Part shown: one piece after another, positions 10,760 to 22,131 of the stretch | Position numbering within the stretch: the stretch's first letter is position 1 | Layout of the letters: the number at the start of each line of letters is the position of its first letter | Position numbers and translations under genes: made by a program | Notes under the pieces: generated by a model | Databases searched by the model: none | Seen by the model: only the letters and a program-made list of their open reading frames with translations | What the model was told of the DNA's origin: nothing | Assembly (NCBI GenBank): GCA_023105745.1 | Contig: JALGQZ010000001.1 | Location: forward strand, 51,583,662-51,647,661 | Reading direction: 5' to 3' | Source: Austropuccinia psidii | Lineage: Eukaryota; Basidiomycota; Pucciniomycetes; Pucciniales; Sphaerophragmiaceae | DNA: 64,000 bases

Positions 10760-11719
10760 TGTTGCAGGAATTGGGAGTACGGTTGGTTTGTGTATAAATA
10801 TCTATGGTTGATGTGAAAGTGTTTAGGAGTGTTATTAATTGGAAATAAAATTCAGTGATTATTTATGAAGCGGGAGATGATTTGAGCCAGCTGAGGATTT
10901 TATCCCATTTGTAATGGAGCATGAGCTGCAGTGGATAAAGTTTAACATGTCTCATCTGGATGGCGGAATTGGTTAGGCGTTTAATTGGGTAAAATGCCAT
11001 GCTGCTCAATGCTCATACATATTCTAGTTTATTTACACATTGTGATAGTGCGGGTTTGACCATTGAGGGGGTTCCATTAGTGAAGTGTTACCATTGAATT
11101 GAGGGGATTAACATTTAATCCATGTACGCTGGCACGCCATCGTACATGGTTTAAACCTTATTACAGACATAACTATATAACTCTATTACATAAGGGGTTG
11201 GAGTGCAGCTAAAGTCTTGGTATTTGGTTTGAGTACGGCGGGCTTTGAATCAGTTGGAATGTGATTTGGATTGTCTTGCCTTTCGTGAAAAGGTGATGTC
11301 TCTTTTGTGGGTAAATCCTTCATGAATATACCCCTTTACAGATGTACAATGTTGGGGAATTTCAATGCATATATTGGCAGTTTGGATAATTCACAAAATG
11401 TGACAATGGGGAGGCGGAAATGTTACCAAATATGATTACCTATGGATGATGGGTCCCCTTTCAGATCAAGGAAATATCACATTATATGCTGGTAGGCCGT
11501 GCAGGGTGGTTTCCGACAAAAGCGGAGGAGCTCAAGAGGAGGCAGGGAGGATTCTCCTCAAAAGAGTCTTATCCGACTTCCACACAACACTTAGTTCCAA
11601 CTATTCATAGAATTTCTCTATTCTAAATTTGAAAAGATTTCATCTCATATCACTCTATTTTATCATAATACTGAGGTGTTTTATCTAGTTAAAAATATTA
11701 CTGTACTTTTTCGGCCCTT
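10760..11719. promoter_or_regulatory. Shared divergent promoter region of transposase and second protein
   Basis: No protein-like frame. The two core transposition genes diverge from here, so both promoters must lie within it. A GCTGAG hexamer occurs near 10890, and the palindrome at 11120-11149 lies roughly midway. The stretch before 11720 is AT-rich. No clear TATA box decides either start. Confidence 0.5.
11120..11149. repeat. Intergenic palindrome 1
   Basis: Thirty-base near-perfect inverted repeat with outer arms CCATGTACG and CGTACATGG and inner arms TGGC and GCCA. It is the longest of five related palindromes in the DNA transposon, whose half-site consensus is about TGTACGGTGGCA. Confidence 0.8.
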
Positions 11720-13781
11720 ATGTCATCTTTCAAGTCACATAAATCCCGTTCAGGTTCTGTTCATGACTCAAATAGTGAATCTAGCATAGAATATGTTCAA
11801 ACACAGTCACCATTGAGCCCCAACATTCCTCTCACAACCCCTATCGCATCCTCAATGAATGTATCAGGTCTTAACATTGATGTGGGCAATCCAAAGGCTC
11901 CAACTTCAAGCACTTGGTCGATCCCAAATATTTCCGTCACTCCAATTCCCCCGAATCCCACTAATACACAAATTCATGTGTCTCAGGGGCCAGAAGGCAC
12001 ACCTCAAATCTCCTCACACGCTAATCCCCAATCAAAATTTCCACGTGAGTTCCTCCTTAATCCCGGTCGGAGTCCAGTCGCATCCCAGGATCCCTTTGGC
12101 CAAAGTAAACAGCCAACCCTCAATATTCCATCAGGATCGCAGGTTCATGTGGGTGATGAAAGGCGCGTGGATGGGGGGCGACGAAAAAGACCTTTGGAAA
12201 ATGTAACTTGGAGCGGTCTGTCGGAGGGAAATCCAGTATTGACGCTTCATCAAAGTAAGTCATTTGAATTTTGGAGTAGAAACTTATTCATGATTTGATA
12301 TGTTTGTTTCATGGGTTAGATATGGCACCTAAAGGCAAGTCAGTCCGATCTCAGGAGCCAATTGAAGATCGTGAGGATGACCAGTCTTCATTAATGTTTT
12401 AATGTGTTAACTGATGATTTGCATAGCAGGGGATGAACTTTATGCGTCTTCACCTCTGGTCCATAAAGAGAAAGTCAGTGGACGTCATCATCCATATGCC
12501 TCCAAACCAAGAACGGGTCATGCCAGTACATCAAGAGAAACAATGGTGGATGATGAGGATGAGAACATGTCTCCGACTCAAAGTGAAAGAAATGATGAAC
12601 CAAGGAGGGACAATTTCACAGCGCATGAGCAAGGCACTCAATCAAATAGTGAGTTCACCCATCCTCAGCTGGGCCTCGCCCAGAGTATGCTTGAACAATC
12701 CGAGGTCAGACAGCAAAGGAACCAGGCCCGCAAAGCTCACAATGTGGCAAAACGTGCAAGCCAGAAGGAGCAACAAAAATGGCTGAAGGCAGAACTTCCA
12801 GAGAATGTCCATGGAATGAGATCAGCAGTACACGCACATTGCCTGTTCCTACTCAAAGTTAGGGATAAGGATTTTTCCTCACTACCAACACCACCCAGCA
12901 CAGAAGAGCGTGAAATTGCAATTCAAGTGGCTGGTCATCTCGGTTATGTCCCCGAGGATGTGTTCAATGAGCCATCAACACAGGTTCAGTCTCAGGGTTT
13001 CCAAAGCTACTGCGAAAATGAGCTCCACAAGCTAGGACTAAAGCGATTCACTTGGGACTGGGAGAGCTCATGGCAACATCCGTTCAACGAGCTGATGTCT
13101 ATGGTGTTTTACCGTACATTCCGTCTCGCACTTGTCAGCACTGAGTATCATCACTACTGTTGGAACAAGGATCATAACAACTATGGGGTCGTGGCGGCTT
13201 TAATGGAGCGATATTTCACTTATTTGAAAAGAGAATGGAAGTCTATTCAAAAGGATGCCGAGTATTTGGTAAAAAAGAAAGAGAATCAAAAGCTCGCAAA
13301 GATTCGTCAAAGAGTTAGTTACTGTATCTCTTCTTCATTGTGGACCAAGTCTGATGATGATCTACTTGATTATGTGCAGACCTGTGAGCGCCGTCGTGAA
13401 TGGTGTGATACGGCTAAATTTCCCATCCTAGCATCACAATTCAATGACCCTCGAGTATGCTCAGATACTGAGGAGGTACTGGAAAATGGCCGTCAAGTTT
13501 ACCGCAAAGTGGGATTACGCTGGCGCTCCCAGTTATTTAATGATTTGGTATTGAAAATGGATAGAGACATAGAGTTTTGTAATCGGATTAAAAAAAAGGG
13601 TAAAAAAACTATTGATAGATTGCCAGAATTACGATCGACAGATGATGGTGATATTCCGGAAGGCCTATCATTTCAGGTATTTGATCAAGATTGGCTCAAA
13701 GGCTGTAGTAAGATGCAGACTAGCGCCCTCAAGATACTTGACATGCCAGTTATTAGGCCTAATGGTGATGCTCTGCAATAA
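11720..13781 (+). CDS. Putative CACTA second protein (TnpA-like position), 645 aa
   Basis: Three exons, 11720-12254, 12320-12370 and 12430-13781, with GTAAGT and GTGAGG donors; joining them preserves frame and gives 645 aa. Residues 1-150 are Ser/Pro/Thr-rich and probably disordered, followed by a basic RRKRP cluster (154-158) suitable as a nuclear signal. The middle has a strongly charged, probably helical stretch (QQRNQARKAHN). The C-terminal 400 residues are a conserved-looking globular region rich in Trp, Tyr and charged residues (ELHKLGLKRF, TWDWESSWQHP). I do not recognise a named domain. Its position, divergent from the transposase and next to it, is that of the DNA-binding second protein of CACTA elements. 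That role is inferred from context only. Exon 2 is short, and its limits are the least certain part. Confidence 0.72.
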
Positions 13782-14087
13782 CTTAGTAATTGGTCACGGT
13801 ATAGCACTGTGACAAATTAAAATTTTGTGAATTATTTGTGCAGGTGTAATAAAATCTGATTATTATCTCTTAAGGATGCAACAACTTGCTAAATATGTTA
13901 GAATATAGACAATATGAATTGAAATGTATCACCGTCTCCCTTGCAATAATACTCTATTGCTCATTTTCATTGAGGAAATATTGAAGAAGTTTGATCCAGC
14001 TCATGGTGTTCATAATTGTGGACCTGTGCCAGAGTCAACAGGAGTTATCAACTTTGTCAATCACAAATTATATAATATCAGTAAGGC
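13782..14087. other. Gap between convergent genes
   Basis: About 300 AT-rich bases between the stop of the 645-aa protein and the stop of the SNF2 gene, which face each other. I see only the two 3' flanks; no gene or strong hairpin. Confidence 0.5.
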
Positions 14088-16520
14088 TCACGCAGTTAAT
14101 GATTTTTTCTTTTCTTGGACCTATTGGTAATTGGAATATGGCATTCCCATAAGGAATGATTTCAGAATAGTAATACAATCAAGTAAAAGATGAGCTTGAA
14201 AGGTACCTTCCGCATGTTGACCTCAACTGAATGAGGAGTGATATAGTGGATGACCTGTACAGGTCGTTGTTGGCCAATACGATGTAGACGATCAACAGCC
14301 TGAGCCTCAATGGCTGGGTTCCAATTGGGCTCCTGGAAATGTGGATGTCAGGGTCCGAAAATCAGGGGAGAATTTTGGGGGGCCCCTCACCATTAAATAG
14401 ACTACATTAGCACAAGTTATATTGAGGCCAGTTCCAGCCGCGGCAATGGATGCAATGAGTACTTCACATTCAGGATTATTGAAGAAATTCTCAAGCGCCT
14501 TGTCCTGCGCTCGTGGTGTAATTGTTCCATCAATTCGTGCTGAAAGGATAGAGTGATGGGCAAGAGCAATACCAATTCTACAATATAAAAAAGTCAGATG
14601 GAGTCAATTGGTAATGGATGCATATTAGAATTAACGCACAAATCTAGAAATTGGGTCCATTGGGTATAAACCACCGATTTCGTTGGACCACACCTTGTTT
14701 GTTTGTTCTTCATTAAGCTTTGTAGGAGGTGTGCAATTTTACTACTCATCATGCATGTTTCCACATCCACAATAGTTCGTGTGATTCTTGGGGAGTTATC
14801 CTGAGTGCTCCTGCCCTCGGGGTCTTCCAGCTCCGCCTCCGCAATTGTGTTAAGCATGATGTGATGGTTACAACATATTCGCAGCTTATTAATATTTCTG
14901 AAAAACTCTCCTGGTCCTTTGCTTTTGGATGATAGGAATTCTTCATATAATGTGGAATATTCTTGCTGCATGGTCGGGTTGAGTGGGAGCAGCTCATAAT
15001 GATGGCTAATAGTGGGGAGAGATTCGAGATGTGTGGTTTTGGTGCGGCGCAAACTTAAATGCCGCAATGCCAAATGCAAAATATCATTGCAACCTTTTGA
15101 AAGACTACTCAGGATGAATGGTGACCAGTTATCTTGATCGGCGCTCTGGGGTTGAGTGATGAAGGATATTATGCCCAAAAGGTCATAAATGGTGTTGTGA
15201 ATAGGTGTGCCCGTTAAACATATTCGACGGGATGAAAGGAGGCTATTAATGGCACGGTGAGTGGCAGTGTATTGAGAGCGAATATAGCTATAAGAGGGGG
15301 CAAGGGTTATTGGATATAAAAGGTAATTTGAATCATTTAAGCTCAGCCACTCACTGTGCTTCATCCAAGATTATACGATGCCAATTGATTTGAAAAATGA
15401 ATGATGTAGAGGGATTGGTTTGCTTAAATTCTTGGGTGATAGTATTGTAAGAAGTGATGATGATATCATATTTTAAGATGTCGGCTTGGGATAATGAGTG
15501 ACGAGTGGGACCATGGTAGATTTTGGCATGCAGTGCTCCAGCCTGAGCATGCTTGGATATTTCTGATTGCCAGTTGGTAATTAAGCGAGGGGGGCAGATG
15601 ATCATGGTGGGCGTGGAGCGATGGGGGTTTGCAATCATCCGCTCCTTGGAGGTACCAATTAGAGCAATGGCCTGAATGGTTTTACCTAATCCCATATCAT
15701 CCGCAAGCAGTCCTCCAAGAGGGGTATTGGTCGAAAGGGATTCAAATGAGCTAACGACCTTGTTTGTAATGATGTGCCTGGCATTAAAAGTGGATCCTGG
15801 GGGTGAGGTTGCCCAAAGGTTACGGGCTGATTGGCCATTGGGGATTTCTCGATCCCAGAGAAAAGCTAGTCCGGTCTTTTGATGAGGGAGGAGGGGGGTT
15901 TGAATAATGGCATGGGGCGGGGTCATCATGGGGAGGTCTGATCCACTGGGTAATTGTATCAGTTTTTGCTTGGAAATCAATGATGAAACAGCAGGATATG
16001 AAGCAGGCGTCGAGTTTGAAGCGGGAAATGTCGGAGTAAAGAGTTGACATTGACAATGAGTAGTACAGTCATATTCTTTGGGCATTTTAAGCTTGAAATC
16101 TTGTGTTCGAAAGCTTTCCATTATGAATAGAACGTTTGGATACCATGTGAAGAACATCAATGCTAAATTGGGTTTCTGAGATGAGGAGGGATCATTGGCA
16201 TCAGTCATAAATACTCCCTCAACGAATAATATTTGAGTAGGATTGGATTGGCAATTTTCAATCCATGCCCCACCAGGACCACAGTGCATGAACGTTTTGG
16301 GTGCCCCAAGGAATGGTATCAACGTTTGGGAAAGGGTTCCCGGGAGAGAGCCAATAGCATGCTGGTGATTGGGGAGATATACGAATATGTTGTGTTGATT
16401 GTGCCATAGGATAATCCAAGAACCTAAGTGGGAATTCTCAGGCTTTAAGGTTATATCACTATTTATTTGAATACGAATATTAATCATCCCAATGCAAAGT
16501 GGTTGTGAAGGGGTTGACAT
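14088..16520 (-). CDS. SNF2-family DNA-dependent ATPase, 719 aa
   Basis: Five exons (16520-15355, 15287-14640, 14577-14391, 14332-14207, 14120-14088); the four small introns, 58-86 bp, join in frame to 719 aa. The ATPase motifs are complete: GGLLADDMGLGKT (Walker A Lys280), LDEAH (386-389, the His codon split by intron 1), LTGTPIHN, VVYTQWTQFLDL, IAAAGTGLNIT and QAVDRLHRIGQQRP. The family uses ATP to translocate on DNA and remodel chromatin or protein-DNA complexes. The motif style resembles the Rad5/Rad16 branch, but I see no RING finger between the two lobes, so it is not a typical Rad5 or Rad16. About 200 N-terminal residues have no recognised domain. Carriage inside a DNA transposon is unusual. 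The gene looks intact. Confidence 0.88.
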
Positions 16521-18223
16521 GATGGCTATTTTGAATTATTTGGGGACAGTTGGGAATTATATGATCGGGAAGGGTTAGCTAAAGGGAATGAAGAGGAATA
16601 AGCGCAGGTGGGGAACTTATATGAGTGGCAGCAACAGGCCAAAAGGGGGATGGCCTGTGGTTACGTGCATGGTCTTGATGGAGGTGGGCCTCTTGGGCTC
16701 ATAATTTTCATATCCGGTTTGGGGCATATATCAAGGCAAGGTGGCCAAAATGTGGGTGCACCATTTGACTGCTGGATCTGCAGCGAGTTACGAAACCTTT
16801 GGTGGAACAAGGCTGACATTAGCACATCCGAAATTGGGTGGGTTGTAGCAGCTTATTGTGGAGGGCATATTAGAGGCATGCAGTCATGTTCGCTGGTGTG
16901 ACAGCGAACAATGAGCGTATCCTCCCCAGGTTAATTATTCACAGGGACCTACTGGGCAATGTTGGCAGTTTCAAAGGGCAATCTCACTGTGGGGATGTTT
17001 GTGTGTGGGCGGGTGAGATATGTTCGGTGGCATGCCACCAAACATGACTTTGGTTTGGCCTGAAGTTTTTTGCTGACTGATGCATACTGGGCGTTCAGGG
17101 GGGAATGTCTGGGATGATCAAAGGGGGCGCCAGCCGTGAGCCATGATCCACATATACATTCACCCCTATGGCGTTTGAGGCGAGTACTAATCCACCGAGA
17201 TTGGCATTGGCCTCTTTGCCTCACGCGCGTACAGAACTCCGGAGAAAGAGGCCACACGCCCGAGGAATTTTTTGGCTGCAAGCCAGGTGCCACAACTTGC
17301 GCGGGGCGTGTGAGAACGTGAAGAAAATGACCCGCGGTGGGAGATACCCACGCGAACATGACCAGCCTCAGCAATCATAGGCTGGGATTGTTATTCTAAT
17401 GTGGATGAGGCTGAAGCGAATCCACACTGATTGGCCTCAGGTTTCCACGCGCAAGCGGGTGAGCGTCTGCAGTCAAGCTGCCAACCCGACCAAGAAAATA
17501 GGCAGCTGGAAGACTGGCAGTGAAATGTCTTCCAGGCGTGTGAAAGTTGCCTGTGTATGACCCATCGGGGGTGCGTATGAAAGCGTGTGGCTGCCCGACA
17601 ATGAACAAGCGGGCCAGTCATTGTTTGCCCCAACAATGGCACCGGAGTGAATCAACTCTTTGTGTTAGACCCAAATATTAAGTCATCCCATTAAGACCCA
17701 CTTACATTAATTTGGATTACATGCGCATCTGTGCCGTAGTTAGGCAGAGCTGTCCAACAAGGTGCATCAAAGGGATGCAGGTGAGAGATATGACTCGATG
17801 GCTTGACGTTATTGCATGTTACATTGTTGAACAGCTTTTTGCTCTGCCCCGCAGTACATTTACAAAGGTGTACTGCGTACTACAGTGTCGACTGTACTGT
17901 ACAGATCAGGAAGGTGTAATACTACTTGAGCCTGCATCCATCTAGCAAATGTGCATGCACCTTCCGATCGTTTGCATTTACGTAGCTCATGTGCCACATG
18001 CTCAGCATTGCGTTTCACCCGATTTGCACACGCAAGCTGAGCATGTCATGGTCAAACGCACCGTGAGAAAGTGCTCAGTAAAGCCATGGAATGAACTCTT
18101 TTGCAATAGTTCATTGGAAGGCTCAGTTTGGAGCACTTCACCAAAGCGTGTGAAATGCTGCACCTGGCTGAAATGTCATCCGATGCTGTGCCAAATGCTC
18201 AGAGTGCGCGCATACAAAAACGA
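16521..18223. other. Long intergenic region without recognised gene
   Basis: About 1.7 kb of moderate GC content. Open frames are short, overlap on both strands and look non-protein-like. It holds palindrome 2 (17020-17045). From about 17990 onward, copies of GCTGAG/CTCAGC and TGCTCAG become frequent. The promoter of the SNF2 gene should lie in its first few hundred bases. Confidence 0.5.
17020..17045. repeat. Intergenic palindrome 2
   Basis: Twenty-six bases with arms ATGTTCGGTGGCA and its complement, one mismatched pair. Same core (GGTGGCATGCCACC) as the other palindromes. It lies 500 bp upstream of the SNF2 start. Confidence 0.8.
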
Positions 18224-19136
18224 CTGAGCAATGGCTCAGCATGGTGCATTTGATATTGTTATATCTATAGTTCAATCACTGTGCAATTCCAATGTTCAGC
18301 CACTGAGCATTTCAATTATGACCCGAAAGCAAACCTGAGCAATGGGTCGAGGCAAGCTCACGCTGTATTCACTTGTCTTACAGCCCCCCCCTTTGTTCAC
18401 ATACTATTACCAGGCCATATGGCCGGTAATCTCGCCGCGGTCACTTGTGACCAAATGCACCGGGTGCTTTTCTGCATGGGTCACTTGTGCATTGCACCCC
18501 CAATGCACATTCAACATGGGCCTCACGACCACCCTCCTGGGTGATCGGGTGACTATTTAAGGAAACAAAGGGGATGTGACTGAGCTTGACAATTCAATAA
18601 ATTGCAATACTCAGCGGTGCATTTGATATTGTTATATCAATTGTTCAATTACTGTGCAATTAAAATGTTCAGCCACTGAGCATTTCAATTATGACCCGAA
18701 AGCAAACCTGAGCAATGGGTCGAGGCAAGCTCACGCTGTATTCACTTGTCTTACAGCCCCCCCCTTTGTTCAAAGACTATCACCAGGCCATAAGGCCGGT
18801 GATCTTGCCGCGGTCACTTGTGCATTGCACCCACAATGCACAATCAATAAGGGCCTCACGACCACCCTCCTGGGTGATCGGGTGGCAATTTAAGGAAACA
18901 AAGGGGATTTGACTCAGCATGACAATTCAATAAATTGCAATACTCAGCTTGACAATTCAATAAATTGAAATACTCAGCCAGACCCCCATTGTTCTTCTGC
19001 CTCACGCGAGCATTTCACTTCTCAGTTGCAGCATTCGCTGAGACTCAGCTTCAATTTTGCCCACACGCCTTGAAGCTGAGACTTTTGCGGGTGCTGCAAC
19101 TGCTGAGATCGTCTCAGCTTCCCCTTGGTATAAAAG
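18224..19136 (+). promoter_or_regulatory. GCTGAG-palindrome cluster and TATA box upstream of the Zn-cluster gene
   Basis: Three inverted repeats of one hexamer occur: CTGAGC-AATG-GCTCAG at 18224-18239, GCTGAG-A-CTCAGC at 19037-19049 and GCTGAGA-TCG-TCTCAGC at 19102-19118, with many single copies between. The last lies about 10 bp before a TATA box (TATAAAAG, 19129-19136). A pyrimidine-rich leader follows, and a TTTTAG directly precedes the ATG at 19560, so a leader intron is possible. The palindromes look like operators; Zn(II)2Cys6 proteins commonly bind inverted repeats, so self-regulation by the next gene is a plausible guess. Confidence 0.6.
18244..18962 (+). repeat. Tandem duplication, period about 373 bp
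   Basis: A unit starting GTGCATTTGATATTG at 18244 recurs at 18617. Both copies share TTCAGCCACTGAGCATTTC, a run of cytosines, and an end with GACAATTCAATAAATTG, which is itself repeated again near 18950. The first copy has an extra piece of about 40 bp near 18450. Frames in both copies translate to the same peptide, but this follows from the duplication and is not evidence for a gene. Confidence 0.85.
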
Positions 19137-19559
19137 ACCATCTTCACACGACACGCACTTCACTTTCTTTCTCACCCGCTCCACTTCGCTCAACCTCACC
19201 CGCGTTTGTCCTTCTTGTGCGTATTCCCCCTTGTCTTCCTGCCTTTCCAGTCTTTTCTTTCGCACTCGACTAACCCCACTCCCCTTCCTGCTCGCTTTTT
19301 GTTTTTCCTGCTAATACTTTCAGAACCCCACTTCTATCTACTTTGTACGTTTTCTCCAATTAAACTTTAGTCAACATTATGTACCGATATTAATATTTTT
19401 CTTTCTTCACGACTTCCTTCCAGACTTTTAAAAACTTCCGACTAGAGCGTTTTTATATTGATTCCGTTTTAAATTTATATAAATCATCGTATGTCTTCCT
19501 TTTCTTTCTTGATTGCTTACTTTCTATTCAGTTACTAACCTGTTTTGTTTTGTTTTTAG

Positions 19560-20935
19560 ATGTCGTGCACGTTATGCACCAAGCGGGGTATCCCCTGCAT
19601 TCGCTCCTCGACGACGAACGACGCTTGTGATGCTTGCCGACAAGCACACAAGAAATGTTCGTTCGTTGTCCGCCCCTTCCGCCCACGAGGCCAGATGAGT
19701 TCTCGCCCAAGACGCCCTCGCGAGGACTCCTTTGTGGTCGACGATGATGAAACCATTTCCGAGCGTGAATGGACGCCAGGCCCCCAAACAGGCCAACGGG
19801 AACGATTCCGGACGATTAGCCCTGTCCCCTCCAGTATCGATTTGTCCACTCCCCCTCCTAGGCCACCATCCGATGGTCACTTCACTCCTCGACCGGAGCG
19901 AAGTGATTATCCGGCCGATGAAGGATGGCGATGGCGAGAGGACATTCGAGCTTGGGCTGATCGTCACCATGTCTTGTCACCGATGGGATTCAAACGCCAA
20001 AGTAAGTTTTATTTCTCCTCTTTATCTCATTTCTCTTCACGCAATAATACTGACTTTTTTCCATTACTCATAGAACCAAACCCCCCGAATCCCCCCCGAC
20101 ACGACTCTCCCGTTCCCAGTTTGCCTCGCGAGCAAACCCCCCGGCAACCCACTCCAGGCCCGAGTGGCACCCGATGGTCTGAGGAATTATTCCGTGGTAA
20201 GCAGCCAAAGTTTCATTTCATTTTCACTTTCACTTTCGAGTCGAGTGAACTGACTCTTACTCCTTTTTTAGAACCCTCCCGAACCGAAGAGCCACCTATT
20301 CCTGGCCCGAGTCCATCGTCCCAACCACCTGAGGACGATACGACTCGTGAGCCAGAACCTGAGGTGGCTCCTACGCAATCCACGGAGGAACCTTATGGTA
20401 AGTCACCCCTTCTTTCTCTTCGATCCATATTCACCTTTCCTCATTTTTTCTTCGACCGTCTCCAGATCGTCCCGCCACTCCTCGCTCAATCATCATCATC
20501 GACGATACGCCCGTGGGATCACCCCATCCCCCTCCCCCTCCCCCTCCCCCTTCTTCTTCACCGACTCCACCATCTTCCCCTTCCACTCCAACCCCGGTTC
20601 CCTCCCCAGAGATCCCTTCCAGTGCCCCCGAGAACCCCAACGCCTCCTCCCCCCCGGTGCCAAGCTCGTCTCATTCTCACGATGACGCTCGCCAGGAATT
20701 CACCGACCTGCGACCGACCCTAATGATTCCTCGAGCCATCGTCCACGATTCGATCAACCGAATCTTGTTGGAGCATCGTCGCTTGCTCCACATGATTCCT
20801 TTCGTGGATGCAACTCATCGAAATGAGATGCACCGGGAATTCCGGGAGGAACTAAACTCCCTCCTTGGCAAGGCAATGGAGGCTTATCCAAAGGAGGACA
20901 TCACCGGGATAGTCTCGAAATACTTAGAAAAATAA
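19560..20935 (+). CDS. Zn(II)2Cys6-pattern protein with SUMO-interaction-like motifs, 386 aa
   Basis: Four exons (19560-20001, 20074-20196, 20272-20397, 20466-20935) with clean GTAAG donors join in frame to 386 aa. Cysteines 3, 6, 13, 23, 26 and 33 fit C-x2-C-x6-C-x9-C-x2-C-x6-C, the fungal binuclear zinc cluster that binds DNA. Two hydrophobic-acidic stretches resemble SUMO-interaction motifs: SFVVDDDE (57-64) and SIIIIDD (238-244). The middle is Pro/Ser-rich and acidic, with a polyproline run, and probably disordered. The last 80 residues form a predicted helical domain (HDSINRILLEHRRLLHMIPF) of unknown function. It may be a transcription regulator of the element or a chromatin adaptor. The cluster has fewer basic residues between cysteines 2 and 3 than classical factors. 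The start is well placed after TTTTAG. Confidence 0.75.
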
Positions 20936-21370
20936 AAAAATTTAAAAAAAAATCATTATTTCCTCTATTTATTATTTGTAATACTTTCTTTCATATAAAT
21001 TTTTTGTATTGAATGATTGTTATTTTCCATTTCTATTACATTCTTTGCTCACGTTAAGTTATATTTTGTTCAATGGTTCAAATATCCTATTGCATGAGAA
21101 ACCGTTTTATAAGTGCCCTACCAAAGGTTTGAGTGAGTATTTGTTTGTGTGACCCTCTTTTTCTCAAAATGCCCCAATAGTTGCCGTTATCCTCTCCTAT
21201 ATTTTCTTCTCCCATGGTTTAGAGCCATACCCATTCTTAACTGTAAAAAAGCGGGAGGTTCCCGTATGTGAGCAATCGAGTCCAGATTCGTGAAACATGG
21301 CCTTTCCTATGGTCACACGCTATTAGTCTTACTCATGTATTGAATTGTTTAAATTGGCTAGAACCTTCAC
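20936..21370. other. 3' flank of the Zn-cluster gene
   Basis: AT-rich sequence starting with adenine runs directly after the stop codon (20936-20960), probably the 3' untranslated region and polyadenylation zone. No gene seen. Confidence 0.5.
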
Positions 21371-21910
21371 AAGCGTAAGGATTGGCGTGTGACTTGTCGG
21401 GAGGCTGCACAGGCGTAAGGATTGGCGTGTGAATTGTTGGGAGCCTGCACAGGCATAAGGATTGGCGTGTGAATTGTTGGGAGCCTGCACAGGCATAAGG
21501 ATTGGCGTGTGAATTGTTGGGAGCCTGCACAGGCGTAAGAATTTGTCAGCATTGCTGGCAACCCTCCCATGCGTAAGGATTGGCGTGTGAATCGTCGGAA
21601 GCCTGTACAGGCGTAAGGAATTTTAGCACTTTTGGGACCCTCCCCAAGCATAAGGATTAGCGTGTGAATTGTTGGGAGCCTGCACAGGCGTAAGAATTGG
21701 CGTGTGAATTCTTGGGATCCTGCACAGGCTAAAGAAAATTTCAGCATTGTGGGGAAGCTTCACAAGCGTAAGAATTGGCGTGTGAATCGTCGAAAGCCTG
21801 TAAAGGCGTAAGGATTGGCGTGTAAACTTTCGGGAGCCTGCACAGGCATAAGGATTGGCGTGTGTAGCGATGGCCCCCCGCATAGGCGTAAGGAACTTTT
21901 AGCATTGTCA
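21371..21910 (-). repeat. Minisatellite with 40-bp units
   Basis: Units of about 40 bp built on GCGTAAGGATTGGCGTGTGA and GAGCCTGCACAGGC start at 21377, 21417, 21457, 21497 and 21537. They continue, more diverged and with short spacers, to about 21910. Open frames on the minus strand through it (SHANPYACAG repeats) result from a period that is not a multiple of three combined with absence of stops; I do not treat them as a gene. The array ends about 70 bp before palindrome 3. Confidence 0.88.
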
Positions 21911-21981
21911 GAACCTGCACAAGCATGAGGATTCGCGTGTGAAGCATTGGCATCCTGGACAATAGCAACAAACCAGGACCG

Positions 21982-22007
21982 ATGTACGATGGCATGCCAC
22001 CGTACAT
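21982..22007. repeat. Intergenic palindrome 3
   Basis: Arms ATGTACG and CGTACAT around a TGGCATGCCA core. It sits between the 40-bp minisatellite and the 3' end of the Tet-like gene. Confidence 0.82.
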
Positions 22008-22131
22008 AATCCACTTCACCCCTTTTTCATGTGAGACACCCCATCTCCCGCACTCGAATCCATCCAATCCTGGTGTATATTGTCCTCTGCCTTACCTCAC
22101 CATTACTTACCCAACCCACTTGCAAATCTCC

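Noticed and set aside
15351..15364. SNF2 motif II read as DEAQ ending at a stop, implying a truncated ATPase
   Set aside because: A GTGAGT...TAG intron at 15354-15288 splits the codon; splicing gives DEAH followed by YIRSQYTA in frame.
18281..18912. Two similar 80-codon frames suggesting a duplicated small gene
   Set aside because: The DNA itself is duplicated, including non-coding flanks, and the frames lack coding features.
21371..21910. Possible CRISPR-like array
   Set aside because: There are no unique spacers of constant length; units are contiguous and imperfect, and the organism is a eukaryote.
21333..22067. Repeat-containing frames (SHANPYACAG type) on the minus strand
   Set aside because: Explained by the 40-bp minisatellite; the same peptide appears in shifted frames.
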